From: Zerene cesonia
Taxonomy: Eukaryota; Arthropoda; Insecta; Lepidoptera; Pieridae
Reading direction: 5' to 3'
Assembly (NCBI RefSeq): GCF_012273895.1
Contig: NC_052106.1
Span: forward strand, 8,618,001-8,682,000
Length of the DNA: 64,000 bases
Part shown: in pieces, positions 58,192 to 64,000 of the stretch
How the letters are laid out: each line of letters starts with the position of its first letter
How positions within the stretch are numbered: the stretch's first letter is position 1
The notes under the pieces: generated by a model
Database searches by the model: none
Told to the model about the DNA's origin: nothing
The model's input: the letters and a program-made list of their open reading frames with translations, nothing else
Position numbers and translations under genes: made by a program

Positions 58192-58342
58192 ATGATCCTC
58201 TTGTGAGAAATTTTGAAAGAATAGAAAAAATTTGATCACGAGGCAGGATTCGAACCTGCGTATCTTGCCTAACCGTAGCAAAAATTTCTCATTTATAAAG
58301 CATTTCAATGCTATCAAACTAAAAATTAAATGATCCTCTTGT
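58192..58342 (+). mobile_element. SINE with 5' inversion in a splice acceptor
   Basis: The insert is 58205-58329 (125 bp), flanked by a 13 bp direct duplication ATGATCCTCTTGT (58192-58204, 58330-58342). The left part carries the tRNA-like head in reverse (GGATTCGAACC, inverted B box) and the head-to-tail junction; the right part is the SINE tail in forward orientation (AAATTTCTCATTTATAAAGC... AAACTAAAAATTA). The two pieces meet at the tail's AAATTTCTC, as twin priming would produce. The A box is missing. Compare the full copy at 39462-39603. The right duplication copy is the polypyrimidine tract of the next exon. Confidence 0.85.
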
Positions 58343-58347
58343 TTCAG

Positions 58348-58726
58348 ACTGCCTTCACCTGCAGCTATACCGAGACCCGAAAGACAGATACAAGAAGGGA
58401 CAAACAAAAGCGTCCCTCTCGCTCCAACAGTACCTCGGTTTCGAATCCGGCTTCACGTTAGACAAAGAATCCAACACGATCGCGATTATTTGTCAAGACG
58501 TGATCGTGGTCCTCGCGTTTGAGACGAGAGAGCGGCTGATAGCTTGGCAAGTGAAGGTTGGGAGTCTACTTGGTTCCTCGAAGCAGTTCCTCGTTATGGT
58601 CGGTAACGCGGGGTCGAGGAAGTTACCTGCGGGCCCAGCGCGACTACACCTTCAAGGGAAGCGATTCACACTGACTAGCGGGGTGCCTCCAAGGGTACTG
58701 GGCTTGTGGGAGCTAGCACATCTAAG
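58348..58726 (+). CDS. DOK7: Dok-7-like adaptor, exon: PH end and PTB start
   Basis: Dok-7 is a cytoplasmic adaptor that in vertebrates binds and activates the receptor kinase MuSK at the neuromuscular junction; its role in insects is not something I can state. This exon enters in phase 1 after TGTTTCAG and ends at GTAAGT. About 126 codons: the C-terminal half of the PH domain (CLHLQLYRDPKDRYKKG, then GFTLDKESNTIAIICQ and ETRERLIAWQVKVG) and the first half of the IRS-type PTB domain (QFLVMV, GPARLHLQGKRFTL, PPRVLGLWELAHLR). Human Dok-7 aligns without large gaps (DCLLMLVYKD..., GPATLHL, LRRYG). The split first codon fits the Asp of human DCLL. The first PH strands are encoded by an exon not found here. 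Confidence 0.92.
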
Positions 58727-60777
58727 GTAAGTATATATATACCAGATTATTCAATAAATTACATGATATTATAATACATACGATTTTGGTTCTTGAGGTA
58801 AGTGTAATTATATAAGTTCATAATTATGTTGTTCCTTAGAATATAATTTACCTTTTTATGTAGTTACATATGTGGAAATGGAGTTTGTTCTAAGGCCATT
58901 AAATTTCTTCTTTTCTCCATTTTTAGACGTTTTTTTAGAAGTAGACTATAAATTGTTTAGTGTCCTTTCCCCCCATGTTAAGGGTGAAAATTATAGATTT
59001 ATTATTTATTTTTGATGCGCAGATCAAATCAATTTCCCTTATATACTATTATGAACACTAATTTTCAAATATATAAAACACATACAAAATATAATAAAAT
59101 ACGTGATTGTATTATTGATAATTTAAATAAATCCCACCAATGAAGCATTCAATTCAACGTAACAAGGTCACAACCCATCGTTTGTCACTTCCCATTACAA
59201 TCGCTTTAATAAAATTTGTCATTAATTTGGCCGGCCGTTAATTATTATTGATGATGTAAAAACATGCTGTGCGTTTGTTTTTAAATTTATACGTAATTTA
59301 ACAAAATTCCTTTAAAAAACATATTGAATAAAATGTATATATTTGCAGTTAATGTGAAAATATTGTAATGTGATTAATATATTTTTCATATAAATTTATT
59401 GTAACAATAGAAGTTCCAATAAATAATGAACATAAAGCAACATTAAATAAAAATTCCAATAGATTTCTTAATAGTAACTATAACATAATATGCCTATATT
59501 ATATATAAGCAAAGTATAACTGCCCTATACTAACTCTTAGCCAGCTCCTAACTCGCATGCAAGGATAGTGCGGTATTACCATCGGTACAAACACAACATT
59601 AAAGCATTACTTTTAAAACTTATATACGAAATAATAAAACGCGATCATTCCGCGGTAGCCCATAAACATCTGCTATATACTCCGTCTAGCCGAGTTAATG
59701 GTGTCGACATCCGCTGCCGCCATTTTGTGAGCGCCATGGTGTCGCCATCTTGCCACGCTTCCGTGTCTTGCCAGAATATGTATATTTCTAACTTAGAAAC
59801 ACAATAAATATAAGTTTCGACTGTCGGGAATAACGTATTTGCTAGAACTATACGTTAGTCGATAATTTATTTAAATTTAATATATGCGCTGGCATTTGTT
59901 ATATGGAATGTTTTGTAATGGCAAAATGAATTATATTTTTAAAATCATAAGTATACATTTATTTTTCGCTTTTGAGTATTGTGAAGTTTCTTAAATTTTT
60001 GTTAAAATATAATTATGTATACTAGTGTGGTACACTGAAATGTTGAAAATGAAGATGTCCTATTCAATAAGTGATTATGTTTAAGAAGACAGTATTGCAA
60101 AATTCCTTTAATCTAACTATTTAAACCTCGTTATTTAACTGAAAAATTCCACATAGAACAAGACTCACAACACACCACATTTATGCTAAATAATTAATGA
60201 AACAGCAAAACTCTCCTAAGCTAATATGAAAATCATGAAGCCATTATAAGCAAGTAACAAACTGCGAATTTCTCTAAAACTGTCACATTGTGTACGTAAA
60301 CGGTGCACTCGACCAAACCTTTTATGTTCGGCGACGCCCATTAGAAGGGAACCTCGTATGAGTTGGTACGAGTTAGTAACCGCAGCTCCCAGTTCTGCTT
60401 TATTCAGTAACTCTGCAATTTTCAGCTTAAAACATGTAAACGAGAAGTTGGCTTATAATGGCTGCCACCACAAAGGGAAGTTTTATGCATTACTTGAGTA
60501 TCTATTTGGAATAATAATAAAAAATAATAAAAAATTTCTTTATTTGCCTTCACAATTATAAAACTACTGAGTAGTATTAACATTGTGAAAGACTAGTGTC
60601 TGAAGTAGGTCGTCAAAGACCTGTAGTACAGATCACTAGCCCCCCTCGCGGATAGCACTACTAGTAGGAAAGGTAATGTGATACAATTAAGAAGAATAAC
60701 AAAAATTGCACTTAAGCTAAAATTTAAAATACAGTTCTTATATAATAATTTAATGCGTGACCAATGTGTGTGCGTGC

Positions 60778-60828
<51 letters not shown>

Positions 60829-61756
60829 CGTGTGTGCGTGTGCTTGTGCGTGTGTAGGTGTGACTGCGTGCTTGCCGAAGATATGTATATGAGTGAAAGT
60901 TCAGAAAGAAAATCTTTGCGTTGTGCGAGTAATTACGTTGGGGACGCGAGATTTTTAATTTTTAATGATATGGAATGAAAAAGGATGGTGGTATTTGTTT
61001 TTGTACGTGTAGGATAGAAATACATTCATGTGTGCGTATTTTTATCATATTATAAATAGACATTGATTGTATCATTAACGTATATATTTTGACACATAAT
61101 AAGAAATATTATCAAAATCAGTAGCGACACTATACAAAATTTTGTTTGAAATATTATTATACTGCACCATAACGTAGAAATGACATGGTTTTTACTGAAA
61201 TTTCGGTAAAATTAGTCTTATTATACCTATATAAAATACCTACCTATAACTAACCTACATAAAAAGGACAATAATTGACATTTAAGGAAATATTAATATG
61301 CCACGATTTCCTTCAATCCAATCAGATTTCCGTTCTATTGGTCTTCGAGAGCGATCGAATGTGTAGGAGCACCCTTGACTTTACACAGACCCTCATGCGT
61401 TGCCTTTTTACCTCCCATTTCCTATGAAATTCGCTCGTTCATGTTTCGATGCTGAAATTCCGATTATTGTTTAGTTTCCATTTACATTTTTGAAACTAGC
61501 TTCTGTTTCTAACCTATAAACGGAGAAAAAAATATGCATGTCAATGTTCAAATTGAGTTTATGATTTATCTAAAACTTCTAGAAATACTTCGATGATGAC
61601 TAACCAGCAGTATTTACTTCATGAGTTTACATACAGACAAACGTATAACAATTTTTTAACTTCCCCTCATAAATAGATATCAGTATTATAGTTATTATAG
61701 TTCATATTTGTTTTAATTTGTACAATTTTTTTGCATGTATGTTTGTTATTTTACAG
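58727..61756 (+). other. Dok-7-like intron
   Basis: A 3.0 kb GT-AG intron (GTAAGT ... TTTTACAG). AT-rich, with a (GT)n tract at 60764-60850. Frames at 59568-59807 and 60358-60561 have no recognised product; bases 59700-59775 are GC-richer (CGCTGCCGCCATTTTGTGAG). Confidence 0.8.
60764..60860. repeat. (GT)n microsatellite
   Basis: A pure TG run at about 60780-60822 with GTGC/GTGCTT interruptions on both sides. The cysteine/valine frame across it is an artefact. Confidence 0.95.
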
Positions 61757-61926
61757 GCGTTATGGAGTTGTAGAGGGTCGGTTTTGTTTCGAAGGCGGCT
61801 CGCATTGTGGCAAAGGCGAAGGGTTACACGTGCTAATAACAGACCAGGCGCAAGACATTTCGGATGCCTTCGATCAGGCAGCGCATGGTAGCTTACTCAC
61901 GGCTAGGTCGACACGTGGTAATACAG
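61757..61926 (+). CDS. DOK7: Dok-7-like adaptor, exon: PTB second half
   Basis: 170 bp between TTTTACAG and GTAAAT. The Arg codon AGG is split across the previous intron, giving LRRYGVVEGRFCFEGGSHCG, then GKGEGLHVLITDQAQDISDA and a final helix FDQAAHGSL. This is the phosphotyrosine pocket and C-terminal helix of the PTB domain. The first pocket Arg is kept (RR in LRRYG); the second, Arg174 of human Dok-7 in GG-x-R-C-G, is His here (CAT, 61803-61805). The exon ends in phase 1 after RGNT. Confidence 0.92.
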
Positions 61927-62010
61927 GTAAATTTGATACTATTATATCTCAAATCAAACGAGGTAGGCTTAACAAGACAGTGTTTTAATATATTAAATAT
62001 TATCAATTCT

Positions 62011-62330
62011 GTCAGATATCAATTGTGTTTTATTATTCTGCTGGATAAATAACTGTCAGCTAAGATACAGATATCCTATAAAAAGTTGAATTACTTTGAA
62101 ACGTTGCGCATTCGTACGGATTGTGCCTTGGTGTTCGAACGTTTATTATTCAATGCTCGACCCACTACCCTCACTTTGTGGATAGTCTTTGTGACTGGCT
62201 GTGATTTGTTATCTACTGACCGCATCAATTAAGCAGTCGTGTAGATCGCAGTGCATTCTTATTTTGATCAATATATTATTCAATGCAACCTCCTTTTTGA
62301 TTTATTACTCATATTATAATATTTTTGATT
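62011..62330 (+). repeat. Dispersed repeat in Dok-7 intron
   Basis: Uninterrupted copy of the repeat at 7060-7830. It shows the pre-insertion state of the site (CTACTGACCGCATCAATTAA) used by retroposon copy A. Intron 61927-62414 is otherwise featureless. Confidence 0.6.
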
Positions 62331-62414
62331 AAAAAATTATTTTCTTATAAAATCATTATATTTATGTTTATGTGTATATGATCTAACTATAAATAATACA
62401 CACGCTGTTTGCAG

Positions 62415-63028
62415 GTAATGAGAGAATCAAATCGCGGCCTAATACACGCATGTCAGATCTAAACACTCAAACGTTCGACCAATCGATGCCTGATTCAGCG
62501 AGTGCGCTATACGAAGAGAACTACTTCGGCGAAGATTGCGGTGAAAGTTCCTCCTTTTGGCCCTCTGATGAACCGAGAGGGTTCGAACAAGAATACAGAC
62601 CTGATCTGGATCTCCCCAAAGCCCCCTGGGAAGGAGCCGATCACGTTACTTTAGAGCGTTGTAGTAATTGTCAATCGAAACTCGGTGCAATGTCACGTTC
62701 ATCTACAGTGGCTTTGACTCCCGGAACTAGCTTCAATCCTGAGTGGACTATGGAAGCTGTACCTGAAAGTCATTCCGATAATTCTTCGAATAGCGCTGAA
62801 TATTTGACCCCGAGAGCTATTAAGAAAAACCTTAACACGTGCAATTGTCAAGATCGGCCTCCAGAGAGGCCTCCCAAACCTTCTCAATACGACCAGAAGA
62901 GACCTCCGGCCCCTCTTCCCCAGCAATCGTGTAACTGTGCAAAAAACGATGAAGTTCCTGTTCCAGTACATAATCCTAAGGTTGGGCCTTATGAAAATTA
63001 TGATGTTCCTAAAACATTGCATGCAGAG
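62415..63028 (+). CDS. DOK7: Dok-7-like adaptor, tail exon 1
   Basis: 614 bp, acceptor TGTTTGCAG, donor GTAAGC, entering in phase 1 (G|GT) and leaving in phase 0. It encodes a disordered, acidic and serine-rich tail: SALYEENYFGEDCG, a CSNC pair, TCNCQ, the proline-rich RPPERPPKPS (with PERPPK fitting a class II SH3 ligand), SCNCAK, and GPYENYDVPKTLHAE. YDVP is a YxxP site; in human Dok-7 the matching VEYQVP recruits Crk-type SH2 domains after phosphorylation. The order CxC then YxVP is as in human Dok-7. Confidence 0.9.
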
Positions 63029-63387
63029 GTAAGCGGATACTCAATGATTATAACGTTCTCTTGAAACTGAGTTAGCAAAAGATTCGTGTCAAATGTTCAT
63101 AAATCTTTAATTCCCCTAAAGTGTTGAAGTTCATAATACAATCATGTAAAAGAGCAGACATTTGGAGCAATTTAATCTTAATTATTAAGCTGTTATTTCC
63201 ATCGGTTATTAATTCTTTTAATTAACTTGCTATTCTATATATTGCTCAGTCACGCTTAATTGTATTGTAAAAAATTTCAAACTCTCCATTATTCCTATAT
63301 CATCTTGCTATTGTTTTCTTTTTTTCCAAAAATGTTAGTACTTTTTGAAAATAGAGTATTATAAGTAACGTATGATATTTCTTCTAG
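63029..63387 (+). other. Dok-7-like intron, 359 bp
   Basis: GT-AG intron in phase 0, acceptor ATATTTCTTCTAG. No repeat seen. Confidence 0.85.
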
Positions 63388-64000
63388 ATCGATAATGCAG
63401 AGCACTACGATACGCCAAAGAAAATAAAACAAGCTATAGCTGATGATCTATTTCAAGTAACTAACACATCCATACCTGGTTCGTTAGTACTGAAGAAACA
63501 ATGCGGTTGTATTCTCAAATTCGGATCAAGGAAGAAACCAGTTGTAGTTGAATGCGACGACAGCCTACGACCTGTCGAATGCCCTTGCCAAAAAGTAACT
63601 AATTGGGCGAACAATTTGATTGGTCTTCCGTATTGCAAACGTAGCTCGAGTGGTGATAAAGTAAATGCTGATGTATCAATCCTGAATTCTGAAGATGAAA
63701 ATGCTTTATACGCCACCGTAGATGTTTCTAGGAAAACTAATCGCCAAAGCACATCAACGGATAAGGACTCTAGTCAAGGGTCATACGAAGCCGGTTTTAC
63801 TAACTATCAAAATATGGAAGTATCAGATGATAAGGAATATGAGGGACCTTATGCAAATTACGAAAATTTGGAATTTGCATTATCATTGGAATATTACGAA
63901 AATGCAAAAGATTTGTTGAAAAAAGCTGGTGTAACTCAAAACGAACTAGATGCGCTTAGTGCAAATATAAATTTGGCATCTCAAACTCTGCCCAAGAAAC
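63388..64000 (+). CDS. DOK7: Dok-7-like adaptor, tail exon 2 (runs off edge)
   Basis: Open to the end of the window, so the exon and protein continue. It begins IDNAEHYDTPKKIKQA; HYDTP matches AHYDTPRSL of human Dok-7, the second YxxP site. CGCIL and CPC extend the series of Cys-X-Cys pairs. Further on: ALYATVDV, NYQNMEV (fits both Grb2-type YxN and PI3K-type YxxM), and YANYENLEF, YYENAKDLLKKAG (more YxN). Over 590 codons are visible here against 504 in all of human Dok-7, so this tail is longer. No stop codon in the window. Confidence 0.9.
   Translation, partial: MDNAEHYDTPKKIKQAIADDLFQVTNTSIPGSLVLKKQCGCILKFGSRKKPVVVECDDSLRPVECPCQKVTNWANNLIGLPYCKRSSSGDKVNADVSILNSEDENALYATVDVSRKTNRQSTSTDKDSSQGSYEAGFTNYQNMEVSDDKEYEGPYANYENLEFALSLEYYENAKDLLKKAGVTQNELDALSANINLASQTLPKK

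Noticed and set aside
60757..60978. Cys/Val-rich ORF
   Set aside because: Translation of the (GT)n microsatellite in a Dok-7 intron.
62699..63022. Minus-strand ORF
   Set aside because: Antisense shadow of the Dok-7 tail exon; likewise 63453-63752 and 58183-58407.

Overview
The window looks like nuclear DNA of an insect, most likely a moth or butterfly. It is strongly AT-rich and gene-poor, and it is full of short Helitron-type repeats (ACTAATATTATAAA-type left ends, CTAGT right ends). It also carries poly(A) retroposons of a kind familiar from Lepidoptera, LINE 3' tails ending in microsatellites, and a BEL/Pao LTR element. There is no bacterial gene layout, no CRISPR array and no operon. Five runs of exactly 1000 N (3552-4551, 13326-14325, 15629-16628, 39760-40759, 49327-50326) are placeholder assembly gaps.

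The only gene I can name lies at the right edge on the + strand: four exons (58348-58726, 61757-61926, 62415-63028, 63388-64000 and onward) of a Dok-7-like adaptor. They encode the end of a PH domain, a complete IRS-type PTB domain, and a long tail with tyrosine motifs, a proline-rich stretch and Cys-X-Cys pairs. All splice sites are GT-AG and all phases agree. The exon with the protein's N terminus (start of the PH domain) was not found and probably lies left of the window or in a gap, so much of the window may be its first intron or 5' intergenic DNA.

Region by region: 1-7 kb holds Helitron fragments, several inverted-repeat elements and a few exon-like patches near the left edge. 7-13 kb holds three copies of a poly(A) retroposon. 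14.3-15.6 kb is an unusual GC-richer array with a period of about 262 bp that alternates in two types (about 523 bp higher-order unit) and runs into gaps on both sides. 16.6-39 kb is mostly unassigned AT-rich DNA with scattered Helitron and LINE remnants and a (TA)n tract inside a long hairpin. 39.4-40.9 kb has a tRNA-derived SINE and a non-LTR reverse transcriptase fragment beside a gap. 47.6-50.8 kb is an internally deleted BEL/Pao element with near-identical LTRs and a perfect 5 bp target duplication. 51-58 kb is intronic or intergenic repeats, then the Dok-7-like exons follow.

The most interesting local event joins gene and repeats: a SINE with a 5' inversion sits inside the 3' splice site of the first visible Dok-7 exon, flanked by a 13 bp duplication of the polypyrimidine tract, so the intron's branch point is probably supplied by the SINE. 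The PTB domain also has His where human Dok-7 has the phosphotyrosine-binding Arg174. I did not find a convincing new multi-gene system.
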